From: Humulus lupulus
Lineage: Eukaryota; Streptophyta; Magnoliopsida; Rosales; Cannabaceae
Assembly (NCBI RefSeq): GCF_963169125.1
Contig: NC_084793.1
Location: 215,910,652 to 215,974,651, forward strand
Direction: 5' to 3'
Length of the DNA stretch: 64,000 nt
This document shows positions 1 through 10,480 of this stretch, one piece after another; position 1 is the stretch's first letter; each line of letters begins with the position of its first letter. The translations under genes and the position numbers were made by a program. Under the pieces are notes generated by a model. The model did not search any database, was not told the origin of the DNA, and saw only the letters and a list, made by a program, of their open reading frames with translations.

Positions 1-326
1 AGCATAAGTCAAAAAGTCTTCTCCAAATTGTAATTCTTTTTGGGTACAATGTTCGGTGCAATACATCACCTATCAATAGGAAATGTTTATATGCAGTAAT
101 TTGATTAAAAATATCCCCATTCGTATCAGCAGATAACTTATACCACAAATTTACGGGCTTCACATATCCCAAACTTTTTGAAACATCTTCATTTTCAAGA
201 ATAGACATAAAATCTCGAATATCCCAATCAAACCATGCAATATTACCACCAATATAACTCTGATTCAAAACTTTATCGCTAAATTGAACTTTAATGGTGA
301 AAGAATTTGTATCATCATCTGCAAAT
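1..326 (-). CDS. MULE transposase N-terminal-like fragment (partial)
   Basis: An open frame on the minus strand runs from about 326 to the window edge without a stop (over 100 residues). It reads like the N-terminal region of plant Mutator-like (MULE) transposases: a beta-strand VQFSDK, a GG pair in SYIGGNIAWFD, then DIRDFMSILENEDVSKSLGY and VNLWYKL, matching the usual pattern of glycine pair, acidic stretch, LGY and WYKL. The upstream side (about 327-350) is pyrimidine-rich and ends in TTTGCAG, so this may be an exon starting at a splice acceptor. The rest of the protein lies outside the window. The fragment lies outside the foldback element at 540-51923, so it does not belong to it. It could also be a domesticated MULE-derived gene. 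The family call rests on pattern recognition only. Confidence 0.42.
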
Positions 327-531
327 AGTTTATTTAAAAAAAAAAGAAATATGGATTGTGAACTTTTATTTTAAGAAAACTAGATAAACAATCAATAGAG
401 CCCCAATCAAAAAAGGGTAGAGAATCTTAAAATGAAATATTGATTAATTGATGTACTAGCCATATTTTGGTTGCTTGTCTCCTACTTCACGTCTAATGGT
501 CATCTTTCGAGAGAACCCTTTCCCCTTTGCT

Positions 532-539
532 TTTGTTTT
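532..539. repeat. Target-site duplication of foldback element, left copy
   Basis: TTTGTTTT directly precedes GGGAAATTTGAG; the same 8 bases follow CTCAAATTTCCC at 51924-51931. A length of 8 bases fits the 8-10 base duplications of MULE elements. Confidence 0.7.
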
Positions 540-837
540 GGGAAATTTGAGTTTTTATGCTTAATGATGGGCTCTAAGTCAAAAAAAAAATGCTAAACAT
601 TTAAATCTTTTAAAAAAAATACAAATTCTTTTGATAATACTCAAAATACCATTCTCATAATTTTTATCACCCACTTCCTCTTCTCTCTCCCTCAACCCAT
701 TCCTCTCAACTCTCTCTAGAGAAAAAAATCCATGGGTAAGGTAAAATATAAGATAACTCAATGTAAGTGCAAGGATTCCTAACTTAGGACACTAAATGAC
801 TACATTTCGAACAGATCTGGGCATGATTTTTGGATTT
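540..837 (+). repeat. Left terminal inverted repeat of the foldback element
   Basis: About 300 bp, beginning GGGAAATTTGAGTTTTTATG, is inverted at 51620-51923 with small indels and an estimated 80% or better identity by eye. It includes a CT-rich block (665-720) and the stretch GGTAAGGTAAAATATAAG, present in both copies. A 60-codon minus-strand ORF here is only the CT block read through. Confidence 0.78.
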
Positions 838-1116
838 TTTTTTGCGATATTTTTTTTTCAGATCTGAAACTTTGAAATCTGCAGAAAATCGACGTGGTTC
901 AATGGTGGTTCGATAGTGCTCGATGGGGCCTTCAAAATCATGATTTTTATGAAAAAAATTGATGCTGTTCGATGATGGTTCGATAGTATTCGATGTGATT
1001 CTTGCAAGATACATAATTTTTCACTCGGGTGTCCGTTTTGGGTGATTTTTTTTGTTTGTATTTTTTCAAGATCTACACGTTTGAGATGTTTATACACAGA
1101 TTTGAGAAATTAAAAT
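838..1116 (+). repeat. Subterminal inverted repeat unit of the foldback element, first copy
   Basis: This stretch is rich in short repeats around GGTTCGAT and CTCGATGG. It returns inverted at about 1975-2135, in direct orientation at about 2195-2375, and inverted again at about 2575-2649 plus 18755-18791 plus 51541-51620. The short ORFs that cross it are in no consistent frame between copies, so I treat it as non-coding. Confidence 0.65.
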
Positions 1117-1846
1117 TGTTGTACTCTAATTTTAGCACGAGTTCATTCACTCAGCTCGGGTACAACTGCCAGATAAATACACGGAAAAATAACTAAGGGA
1201 AATAATATTTGTTTATTATCCATGTGGACAACTCGAAATTCAAACTGATCATACATGGTGATTAGGCGGCATGAGTTTATCCCGAACTAAGGATGCAATG
1301 GCTGTGAAGCGCGAGCTCGGAATATTAAATAGATAACGAAGCATGAGCTTGGAAGAGATATCCAGCTTATGGTAATTCTAGTATATTGCATACTCAGAGA
1401 TCCCTAGAGACTCGGGATCCTCTTTTATACGTTTATTTATGACCAGGTTGTCATATTTTTTATTCGAGATGGTAGGAACCTGTTTATTCTATTATCAAAT
1501 AATATCCCAATATAATTGGGAATTATTTGTATTAAATACATATATTATGTAAATGCGTGATTGACTCACGCGGTTACCCAAACATGTCCATGGAACCCCC
1601 CCTATAAATACTGGGAATATTGGACAGGAAAGGGGACCATTATTCTGTAATACCAAAACTCTGCCAAAATAGAGAGTGAATCAGCAATAATATTGACTCG
1701 TGGACTAGGTGAATTTTAACCATTGAACCACGTAAAAGTTATGTGTTCTTGAGTGAATTCTGTTTACTTTTCATTACGGTTTACCATTAAGCACTAATTT
1801 GCCTTATTATTTCTTAATACACTGTTGGCGAAAAATTGCGTCAACA
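1117..1846 (+). mobile_element. Solo LTR, Tat-type, related to the element C family
   Basis: The 730-bp block begins TGTTGTACTC and ends TTGCGTCAACA. It interrupts the foldback repeat: the uninterrupted inverted copy near 2505-2530 reads straight through this site. Flanks are AAAAT (1112-1116) and TAAAT (1847-1851), a 5-bp duplication with one change. The last 30 bases (GGCGAA...GTCAACA) and an internal stretch around GTGGTTCAATGGTTAAAAT (read in reverse) resemble the LTR of element C. A TATA box at 1603-1610 in the same direction gives the sense as plus. There is no internal region, so it is a product of LTR-LTR recombination. Confidence 0.7.
1603..1610 (+). promoter_or_regulatory. TATA box of the solo LTR
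   Basis: TATAAATA follows a C-rich run, in the same context as the TATA boxes in the LTRs of the Tat elements here. Confidence 0.5.
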
Positions 1847-1851
1847 TAAAT

Positions 1852-2649
1852 CTTGAAAAAAATGCAAAATGCAAAACATACCTCATGTTCAAGATATGTT
1901 TTGGTATGTTTTCAAGTTTTGAACTTTGAAAATGTGTATGTGAACATCTAAAATGTGTAGATCTAAAAAAAAATACCAAAAAAAAAAATAAAAAATCACC
2001 CAAACGGACACCCGAGTGAAAAACTATGTCTCTTACAAGAATTGCATCGAACCACCATCGAGCAACGTCGATTTTTTAATGAAAATCTTGATTTTGAAGG
2101 TCCCATTGAGCTGGTATCGAGCACTATCGAGCAACAATCGGGCAAGGTCAATTCAGATCTGAAAAGTAGCTCAAAAATCATGCCAACCTCAATGGTTGCT
2201 CGATGGTGTTCGATGCCAACTCAATGGGGCCTTCAAAATCAAGATTTTCATGAAAAAATCGACATTGTTCGATGGTGGTTCGATGGTTGCTCGATGGTGG
2301 TTCGATGCAATTCTTGTAAGAGACATAATTTTTCACCCGGGTGTCTATTTGGGGTGATTTTTTTTTTTATTTTGGGTATCTTTTTTTAAGATCTACACAT
2401 TTTAGATGTTCACATACACATTTTCAAAGTTTAGAACTTGAAAACATACCAAAACATATCTTGAACATGAGGTATGTTTTCCATTTTTCATTTTTTTCAA
2501 GATTTAAATTTCTCAAATGTGTATATAAACATCTCAAACGTGTAGATCTTGAAAAAATACCCGAAATAAAAAAATCACCTCAAATGGAAAAATTACGTTT
2601 CTTGCAAGAATTGCATCGAACACCATCGAGCAACATCGATTTTTTCATG
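1852..2649. repeat. Centre of the foldback palindrome
   Basis: This holds the inner half of the left arm, a spacer of about 60 bp (about 2136-2195) and the start of the right arm. Bases about 1900-1960 (transcript-like stretch with AACATACCTCATGTTC) return inverted at about 2400-2475. ORFs of 61-119 codons across this stretch are shadows of the repeat. It ends at the TCATG target site of element A (2645-2649). Confidence 0.7.
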
Positions 2650-3655
2650 TGTTTACCGAGTTTTTTGGAAACCAGAAATATATTAAGAAGGAAGAGCTGA
2701 AAAGAAACAATTAGAGATGAACAATCAGAGATTTTACGTGGTTGGGGCGTTAATGAGCCTTAGTCCACGAGTGAGTTGTATTAGGCCTTAGAGAGTTTTT
2801 GACAATCGAGTTTTCTATAAGTTTTTGCAAAGTAATTGCTTACAAGAGAAAACATGGGATCCCCGCTATAGTGCACAACTGGTCCTATTTATAGGCAGTC
2901 AAGCCCAGTGGGCTTGGGCCAGATTAATCTGGGCCCAATAGGGATGTAATTACAGTTTGCTCGCTAATAGAGCCATAATACAAATAATGTTACATAATAA
3001 GATGTAGTTAATCTGGGTCCATTGGGCTGGCTCAAGCGTGGCCAAGCCTAACAGCTGCCTATAATACGTCCACATGGACTAGTCTGTGTGGGCTTCTAAG
3101 GGGATCCTGGGGACAATATATGTCAGAGTAGTGGCAGTACTATTTCCTAGGAGCAGTGTACATTCCGTGATACCCTCTTCCGCATGTTAGTTGAGTAGAC
3201 CAACTGTCAGATTTCACGGGGACAGGTCAACATTGGAGAAAGCTAGGCTTGCCTTATCCAGGCGTTTGGTTTTGGTTCGTTTACTAACACCTCAACTCAC
3301 TTACCGGAGTCCTGGTTCGTTCACTTGGACTCGGGATTATTTGACAAGATGGACATCGCGACACTGAGTATCTTCCCTGGATTCTTGATAAGGTCTATCT
3401 CCATCGACCAGTTAGTCTGCCACCTCAATTGGCATCCTGGAGGATGTAGGTTGGTCAGGGCTGGGAAGATGAGTCGGGCCTGAGTCTTAGTCTGTGTTCC
3501 TCCGTTATGCTCGCGCCCATTGAATGTTGTTAGGCTCGATGGTGCTTCGGCCCTTCTTCCCCATTCACTAGGTTTAGGATGGGCCTAGACCTCTTAAGGG
3601 GCCCACAGGCCCATTGGGTCACGCCATGTGTTCCGGGTGGAAAACAAGGATGACA
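2650..3655 (-). repeat. 3' LTR of element A
   Basis: About 1006 bp, matching 17730-18749, with scattered substitutions. In the sense direction it runs TGTCATCC...CGGTAAACA. A sense-strand TATAAATA box is at 2886-2893 (reverse complement). Divergence from the other LTR is clearly greater than in C or E, so A is older. Confidence 0.85.
2886..2893 (-). promoter_or_regulatory. TATA box in the 3' LTR of element A
   Basis: TATAAATA on the minus strand, within CCTATAAATAGG. The same box occurs in the other LTR near 17967. Confidence 0.5.
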
Positions 3656-3670
3656 TTTACCCCCCAAGTC
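3656..3670 (-). other. Polypurine tract of element A
   Basis: Read on the minus strand, GACTTGGGGGGTAAA directly precedes the 3' LTR start TGTCATCC. The G6 run matches the tracts of C and D. Confidence 0.7.
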
Positions 3671-4186
3671 TTCATCCATGTTCGCATGGTGGAGACTTGC
3701 CTCGCTCTCCCGGATCAATCTCAAATATCCCGGTTCATTTTCCAAGAGCTGGGTTCATTTACTTGGGGGCCATTCAAGTGATCCCCATCATTTTAGATTC
3801 TCAATGTTTCTGACATGTGTCTTTAGGTTGATGGTGCGTCTGCGCCACTCATGCCCTAAAGATCTGGAAAGAATCTTTTGATTGCCCAGGTGGCCGATGG
3901 GTGTCAGCGCAATTCTCGAGACATCGCGTCTGTACGAAAAAGGTTTATTGGGTACTTGAGTGGGTTGTTTAATGCTTCTGCACCATCAGGAACCGTTGGA
4001 TGGGATAGTCTTGAGATTTTTAAAATGGACCCGTTGGATGAGGTAGGTGCAGATTCTGGATTGACGAATCCACGATTTAGTATTCAATTAGGCCAATTAA
4101 TGCCCTTGCATCATCCGGGACCATCAGATGGTGATAATCTTGGGATCCCCATTATGGACTGTTGGATCAAATAGTGGATTTTAACC
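3671..4186. other. Antisense-gene upstream region of element A
   Basis: This lies between the polypurine tract and a plus-strand TATA box, so it holds the promoter of the antisense ORF. The 98-codon ORF at 3878-4174 has no recognisable homology and ends just before the TATA box; I do not call it a gene. Confidence 0.4.
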
Positions 4187-4194
4187 TATAAATA
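4187..4194 (+). promoter_or_regulatory. TATA box of the antisense gene in element A
   Basis: TATAAATA in ACCTATAAATACCTTGAC. Its place just inside the 3' LTR matches the plus-strand TATA boxes of C (20515) and D (54198). About 85 bp of leader-like sequence follow before the insertion at 4281. Confidence 0.5.
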
Positions 4195-4378
4195 CCTTGA
4201 CAGGCTCATTTACAAACTTTACTCATCCCATACATTCAAACTAGAGAGCATAGAGAGCTTTGAATGTCCAACATTGCTGATGAGATTCTCCGACAATTGA
4301 TACACCTTCGAGTCCACTTATTTTCGATGAGGCCTTTTTCCGTTCACTTTTCCATGATAAAACTACCCAACAAATAAA

Positions 4379-4610
4379 GTGCCGCCTTAGGGTCGGTCAA
4401 GTTAAATTCAGATAGCTTATAAGACAATCTTATCTTTATAATTTAAAACTTAAAATAACTCTTTATTTTTTCTTTTAAATATAAAGTACCTTTGGTTTGG
4501 TCAAGATGCAATTATCCACCGAAAAAGCTTAATTACATCTTTGTAAGTATAACCCATTATTTCAGATTTCATTACTTGACTTAGAGAGTGCCGCCTTAGG
4601 GTCGGTCAAG
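4379..4610. repeat. Pair of 23-bp direct repeats
   Basis: GCCGCCTTAGGGTCGGTCAA, with short extensions on each side, occurs at 4379-4401 and 4588-4610, 209 bp apart. A weaker copy of its GCCGCC core is near 4699. The function is unknown. Confidence 0.75.
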
Positions 4611-5696
4611 CCTAAAATACACCACTTCCTCCTATCTTCGTAAGAAGCCAACCTTGGTATTGATATGTCTAGAAACCTTCCTTAGGGGGACAGAAACAAA
4701 GCCGCCTCAAGGCCCTATGCATATTTCATGGTGTTGTACTAATAATGGAGACCATAGGTCACATTGAGATGTTCACCTTCTCCCACTTACTATTTTAGAT
4801 TAAATGTGTTTTATTAAACTAATCAATTAATTACTAGTTTATTAATAACCCTATGAATGTAATTAATTACATAATTATAAAAGAGCTTGTTTCTATAATT
4901 AATGTGATCTAAATAATTACCCATTACATTCATCCAATGTTACCAAAACGCTTTTTTACATAAAGTTGGTTATCTTAAAGGCCTATAAAAAACTATTGCA
5001 TTTATTATGGTGTGAGTTACCAAGTTTTAACTAATTTAATACTTAGTAGTTTACATGCAATTGATTTCACAAAAAAACAATTCATATAAACAAATAGGAC
5101 AATCATAGATAATCATGGTTCTAAAAAATGCATGATTAATGAGAAACTGTGTGGGGTTTCATGAATGACATGTAATTGACTAATGCATGATCATGTTATC
5201 AATCAAACATCAATGAACATTTATTTAAATAAATACAATAAATAAATAAACAATAAATGATGAACTGAGTACTAATGAGTATTTCTAAGATTTACAATCC
5301 TTTGAAAAGATTAGAAATAAAATTGCAATCTAAGCCTAGGTATCTTTCAAGACTCTCCAAGAATGCTCTTCCTCTCCTTTAGGCTTTCTTCCTAATTTTT
5401 AGGAACTTTGTTTTGCCCAACTTATTAATTAGAAATAAATTTTCTAATTAATTTATTTAATTAAAACTAACTTTTAATTAAATAACCATTTTGTCATCTT
5501 TTTAATTTAGTTGAATTTAAATAATTAAAGAATCAAATTCAAATAATTATTTAAACTTAAGAAATTAAAATATCTTAACCAACCAAAAGATATTTTATTT
5601 TCTAATACAATAAAATAAGATAATTAAACTTTTAAATTCAAATAATTTAAAAATTAATTAAATAAAAGATATTTTTATAACAACTTAGGAATTAGT

Positions 5697-5935
5697 GTTT
5701 TGGGCACCAAAATGGTGCCCTAGGGCCGGCGACACAAGGAGCCAAGGGCTCGAGAGGGGCGGCTAGGTGTGTGCGCGCGGGAGCAGTGTCTCGGAAGTCT
5801 GGGTGATGCGGGCGGGAGCTGGGAGTTCGGGGCCGGGGTGCGCGCGTGGGTGAGGCAGCCACGGGGCTGGTGCGTGCGGCTGCAAGAGGCTCGGGCCGTG
5901 TGCCATGGCTGGTGGCTCGGGTCCTCTTGTTTTTC
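5697..5935. other. GC-rich island in AT-rich insertion
   Basis: About 240 bp of very GC-rich sequence sit inside otherwise AT-rich DNA. Both strands stay open for 60-87 codons; the minus-strand frame is rich in Pro, Arg and Ala. No domain is recognisable, and an open frame is expected from composition alone, so I do not call a gene. Confidence 0.45.
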
Positions 5936-6180
5936 TTTGTGTACAGATTTTTCAAATTAAATTCAAGAAATAAAATTACAAAAAATCCTATGCCTTTTAT
6001 TGCTTACACAAGATCTAGAAAAATAATAAAATTCCTAACCCAATAGCACCATAGAATTAACGATCCATCATTCAACCATACATTCAAAGAACATATCCAT
6101 CCATTCAATATACATATCAACATACATATAACAAATGCAAGAAACCCACACAATATCTAATATATATATATATATATAGA

Positions 6181-6195
6181 CTGCCCTAATACCAA
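6181..6195 (-). other. Candidate primer-binding site of the AT-rich insertion
   Basis: The minus strand reads TTGGTATTAGGGCAG, two mismatches from the initiator-Met PBS TGGTATCAGAGC seen in elements B and E. Confidence 0.4.
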
Positions 6196-6199
6196 TTCT

Positions 6200-7649
6200 T
6201 GGTATAGAATGATCAAATCAAAGGTACACAACGAAATATATGGATCCATTTTAATAAATATTAATACCAGCCAGGATCATATACATATATAAATATTAAA
6301 TCACGTACAAATAGATCAGGGATTACCTCTTGTAGCCTATTAAGTGTCCTTGAGTCTTTTTTGTATAAATCAACGATCTTCCCATCCAGTGTTCTGAGAT
6401 TTCACACCCTGATCTTCAAGACCAATCCTCAAACACACAAGGACATGTGTGGACACGTAGGATTCAAAATGTTGATTTATGTGACTCACTAGATGTACTC
6501 AACACATGAGATCTAGAGAGTTTTGACAGATAGAAGGTTTAATATAGCTTTTCAGGTATAGAGAAAACTATCGCTTTAGAGAGAAAGCCTGATCATCCAT
6601 CCATTATCTGAATCTCACGTATATCATATTTATAAAGACATTTAATCTAATTAAATAATCTTTATTTAATTAAAATATAATTCAAATTAAAACTAAATAG
6701 ATAATTTTCATTTAATTATCTATTTAAATCATATTTAAAAAGAATAATTAAATAACTGATTAAACAAATTTATTTGAAATTCAAAATTCAAATCCCATGG
6801 ATAAAAACCCTGACGCTAGGTGCCACACACTGTACTGTACAGTGTGTGTCACCCAACCCTATTAGGGTTGCCTTAATTTTCTCATTTGTTTATTTAATCA
6901 ACTTTTAAGACAAGATATTTATTCCAACAGAAATATCAGTTAATTTAAAATTAACTTTATCTTAAAATATCAATTTTTAAATTAAATAAATAAATATCAT
7001 ATTATAAATAAGATATTTATTATTTTCTCTCTTTATATTAATCCAAACAAGATTAATATTACTTTTAACCTTTAGTTTTTCAAAAAAAAAAACTATATAG
7101 TTAAATAATTAATCAATTACCCATAATTATTAAATAATTATTTCATTGCCCTAAAACATTAATTCCTTTGCAATAAACATAAATAGGAGTTCATGAATAT
7201 TCAGGATTTAGACTGATCTACAAATGATCATCTATTATGATAAAAATTAAATCTTTATGTCAACGACAAGTTTATAAAGATAATTAATTCTCATCGGTCC
7301 AGTCATATATAATCTCTATTATATACAACACCTTTACTAAGATGTTTATCCACATCAATAATTTGAATCTAGATTACTTGCATCTCATATGCTTAACAAA
7401 TCCTACTAGTAACCATCCATTGAAGATCCCTTACTTTAATATGTTACTGACTATTTTATTCATTATATATGATCTTAATTCTCTCGTACTAATAGAAGAT
7501 CATATTCTCATGAATGAATAGGGAATTTTCTTGATATTATTATATAATTAATTCAAACAATAATTATAACATTAAAATATAATAAAAGTGTACTTTTATT
7601 TAAAACCAATAAAATGTCTTTACATGCTTTTATGGCATTAATCCTAACA
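6200..7649 (-). repeat. Probable 5' LTR of the AT-rich insertion
   Basis: The minus strand reads TGTTAGGATTAATG...TTCTATACCA, with a TATA-like box near 6630, directly before the PBS-like site. It is called from terminal dinucleotides and PBS position; no partner LTR was found in the window. Confidence 0.4.
6824..6848. repeat. 25-bp perfect palindrome
   Basis: CACACACTGTAC, one T, then GTACAGTGTGTG form a perfect 12-bp inverted repeat with a single central base. Confidence 0.9.
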
Positions 7650-8202
7650 GCTGAAGGGGGTCGTTAATCAGTGGGAAGCTGCCAGGGAGGCTCTTGCCAA
7701 GGAGGCTGCTCGAATTGAGACTGAGTGTGAGGAGGTCGCTCGGGTTTGGGCTCAACATGAGGAAGCTTTGTCCAGGAAGGATGCCAAACATAATAAGTTG
7801 GTGGAAAACCTAGAGGCGGAGCTATGTCGTGTTCGTGGCTCAGAGGCTTCGATCAAAGCCTTTCTGGAGGCGGCAAAGGTCCAACTTTTCCAGGAGCAGG
7901 AGAAGGTGGAAAACCTTGAGTCCCGCAATCAAGCTTTGGAGGGCATGGTCTAGTTTGAGATGAAGCAGAGCGAGGAGGCTCGCCAGGAGAAATAACAAGC
8001 TGACGAGATGTTGGCATCCACTTTTGACGAGGCCATTTACATGGCCTGGCTCCAGGTTAAGAACATGAATCTCCTCCTCTATCAGGATCTGGCTGCAAAG
8101 AGGGCTGAATTCAAAGCCAAGGAGAAAGCTGATGCGACCCTCTTAGCTGGGGATGAACAAGGCGAGAATACTCCGAATGTCCCAGATCAGAACAAAGCCT
8201 AG
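7650..8202 (+). pseudogene. Antisense ORF remnant of element A, C-terminal coiled coil
   Basis: From 7650 a plus-strand frame reads KGVVNQWEAAREALAKEAAR and continues as a charged coiled coil (heptads such as LVENLEAELCRVRGSEASIK), then ASTFDEAIYMAWLQVKNMN and an acidic tail ending TAG at 8200. This matches the last exon of the antisense genes in C (23388-23879) and D (56817-57431), including the FYHCW/FYNFW-like aromatic segment replaced here by YMAWLQ. In-frame stops are at 7951-7953 and 7993-7995. The upstream exons with the core domain are missing: only the leader (to 4280) and this tail remain, joined across the AT-rich insertion. Confidence 0.65.
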
Positions 8203-8399
8203 GCTTGGGCCTTTGTATTTTAGTTAGGGATTCCTTTGTGTTTTTTGTAGTTGTATTACTTTTATGAACGCAGATGTGTCCAAGACAATTTTTATCATCT
8301 GTATTGTCATATATTAATTTTTCTCTACATAATGGTTCCCACTTTATATTTGTTTAGTTTTTCTTCTAAATTCACTAAGTGTTTAATCACTCTACATGA

Positions 8400-9070
8400 A
8401 TCCAAGTTGAATATTGGGTCCTAGTTCCAATGGCTAGGACCACTAGGGGAATATTGTAGAAGGTATTTAACCTGTCCTGAGACCCACGTTCGGGTCTTGA
8501 CGGCCTGGACCATTTTGGACTTAACCAATATAACTTAACTGATTTATCTCGACTCTATGGTTTAGGTTCCAATGGTCTGGACCGTTAGAGATTTGTTGAT
8601 TAGCTTATTTCAAACCTGAGGTTCAGGTTCCAACGACCTGGGTCGTTTATAAGACTAACTTTAACCAATTTAAACCCAAGATTCATGTTTCAATGGTTCT
8701 AGGCCATTCTAAGGAAAACATGAATAGGGATTTGGTTATCTGGACCATGTTAGGTCTGGACCAATTTTTAGGAGTTGGGTTTCGAACCTCCGGACCATAC
8801 GGGTCTGGTTTAGGATTGGGCTTTGAGCCTTGCATCCTTTTAGGTTTTGAACCCCCCCCCCCCCCCCCCTTCCGAATAATGTCGGTCCGGGTAGGACTAA
8901 GCTTTTAGACTTGCATCCTTTTTGTTGGGAGTTAGGTTTTGAACCACTCCGGACCATGTGGGTATGGGTTAGGATTGGGCTTTGAGCCTTGCATCCTATT
9001 GGGTTTTGAACCCCTAGTCTATATGAATTCGGATCCGGACTAAGCCCTGGGCTTTGCATCCTTTTTTGTT
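8400..9070. repeat. Imperfect tandem repeats between antisense ORF and integrase, element A
   Basis: Degenerate units of roughly 85-160 bp share GGTTCCAATGG-TCTGGACC early on and GGATTGGGCTTTGAGCCTTG (8814 and 8973) later. They occupy the same place as the 105-bp array of element C. ORFs crossing them on both strands are composition artefacts. Confidence 0.65.
8852..8869. repeat. C18 homopolymer
   Basis: An uninterrupted run of 18 C inside the tandem-repeat region. Its length may be a sequencing estimate. Confidence 0.85.
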
Positions 9071-9268
9071 TTTAATCCTTGACTTGTATAGATGGCCTTA
9101 CCCCCCAAGTGACCAAAGAGTGTAGTCTTACGTCACTTGTTTGTGTAAAAATTGAATACGGATGTGAGCTTTTTCTTTTCTTACAACATTTTTTATGGTG
9201 TTTTGTATACATCATTTCCATTAAAAAAGAAATCACCATGGGGAGTACATTGCTAGAAATAGAAAATG

Positions 9269-10480
9269 TTAAAAACAAATAGAATTAGATCCTCCTGAAT
9301 ATTGATAGTACCAACGAAGGTGTTCTGCATTCCAGGCCCTTGGGACCTCCATTCCATCTATTCACCTTAAGCGATACGTTCCTAGACATACTTCATTTTG
9401 GATTTCATAGGGTCCTTCCTAGTTTTGTCCCAGAACCCCCACTCCTGGATCTTGAGAAGCAGGGAAGACTCTTCTAAGGACTAGATCGCCGGCATTGAAC
9501 CTTCGGCTCTTAACTTTAGAGTTAAAGTGTCGGACGATCTTTCCTTGATACATCTTCAGCTGCACCTGTGATTCCTCTCGGATCTCTTTGATGAGACCTA
9601 GGGATTCTTGGAGTAAGGCATGGTTCTGGACGGAATCATATATGTCTCATCTGTGAGATGGCATTGCCGTTTCCACTAGAATGACTGCCTCACATCCGTA
9701 CACCATCGAATAGGGAGTATGTCCGGTCAATGTTCTTTCTATGGTCCGGTAGACCCATAGTATGCAGGGCAACTCTTACGTACATCGCCGTTTGTAGCTT
9801 GGAGTTTTTTCTTTAGTGTTCCCTTCAAAATCTTGTTCATGACCTCTATTTTCCCATTTTTTTGAGGCCTTGCGATTGCAAAGAAGATTTTGATGATGCC
9901 ATGTCTTTCATAGAAGTTGGTGAAGTGGACGCTATCAAATTGCTTCCCGTTGTCGGACACAATTTTGTGAGGGAGGCCGTATCGACACACAATGTTGTTG
10001 ATGACGAAGTTTAGGGCCTTTTTGGAGGCAATGGTGCTCATTGGTTCCGATTTGTCCCACTTGGTATAATATTCGACAACTACAATGGCGTATTTCACTC
10101 CACCCTTACTGGTCGGGAGCGATCTTACTAAATCGATTCCCCACACTGCAAAAGAATACGAACTGGTCATCAAGGTTATTTCTGTTAGAGGGGATTGCAA
10201 GATCTTCACATACCTTTGGAAATGTTCACATTTGCGGACATAATCAACACAATCCTTCTTCATCGTTGGCTAGAAATATCCTTGCCTTAGGATTTTCTTG
10301 GACAAGCTGAGTCCGACTATGTGATCTGCGCAAAAACCTTCGTGCACTTCATGCATGACTACGCTCATTTCTGTCCTAGATACGCATCAAAGATAGGGCA
10401 TGGATAACCCCCTGCGATAGAGTTTGCTATCCATCATGACATATCTAGGAGCCTGGTACTAAAGTTTCATGGCAGTAGCC
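9269..10480 (-). pseudogene. Integrase of element A (decayed)
   Basis: This catalyses cDNA insertion. The main open part (10263-9739) has the end of the zinc finger (CVDYVRKCEHFQRY) and the core: D in WGIDLVRSLPT, D in SDNGKQF and E in NGKIEVMNKIL. The DDE triad is therefore present in sequence. Past 9739 the frame is broken, but the C-terminal part can be followed (GHTPYSMVYGCEA, DLVLRRVFPA, EGPYEI, RAWNAEHLRWYYQ) to a TAA near 9269. Several stops and shifts make it non-functional. The domain order and the GIDLV/VSDNG style match C and D. Confidence 0.75.

Larger units (their letters stand above)
4281..7649 (-). mobile_element. AT-rich LTR-like insertion, minus orientation (unresolved)
   Basis: This AT-rich segment separates the antisense-gene leader from its coiled-coil exon. 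On the minus strand the right end starts TGTTAGGATTAATGCC, has a TATAAATA-type box near 6630, and reaches CTATACCA at 6200, then TTGGTATTAGGGC, close to an initiator-Met PBS. This suggests a 5' LTR of about 1450 bp (6200-7649) and a non-coding internal region. GCTGA occurs at 4276-4280 and 7650-7654 and could be the target duplication. I cannot find a matching second LTR on the left, so that end may be truncated or rearranged. No gag or pol is present. A non-autonomous Copia-type or LARD-like element is the best guess. Confidence 0.45.

Noticed and set aside
579..2700. ORFs of 60-119 codons on both strands in the foldback arms
   Set aside because: They follow inverted-repeat copies without a shared frame and are low in complexity.
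4281..5730. Second LTR of the AT-rich insertion
   Set aside because: The left part does not resemble 6200-7649 beyond AT richness, so no LTR pair is claimed.
5692..5955. 87-codon minus-strand ORF in the GC-rich island
   Set aside because: Pro/Arg/Ala-rich frame open on both strands, as expected from GC content; no domain.
8693..9059. ORFs over the tandem repeats of element A
   Set aside because: They cross the C18 run and repeat units on both strands; no homology.
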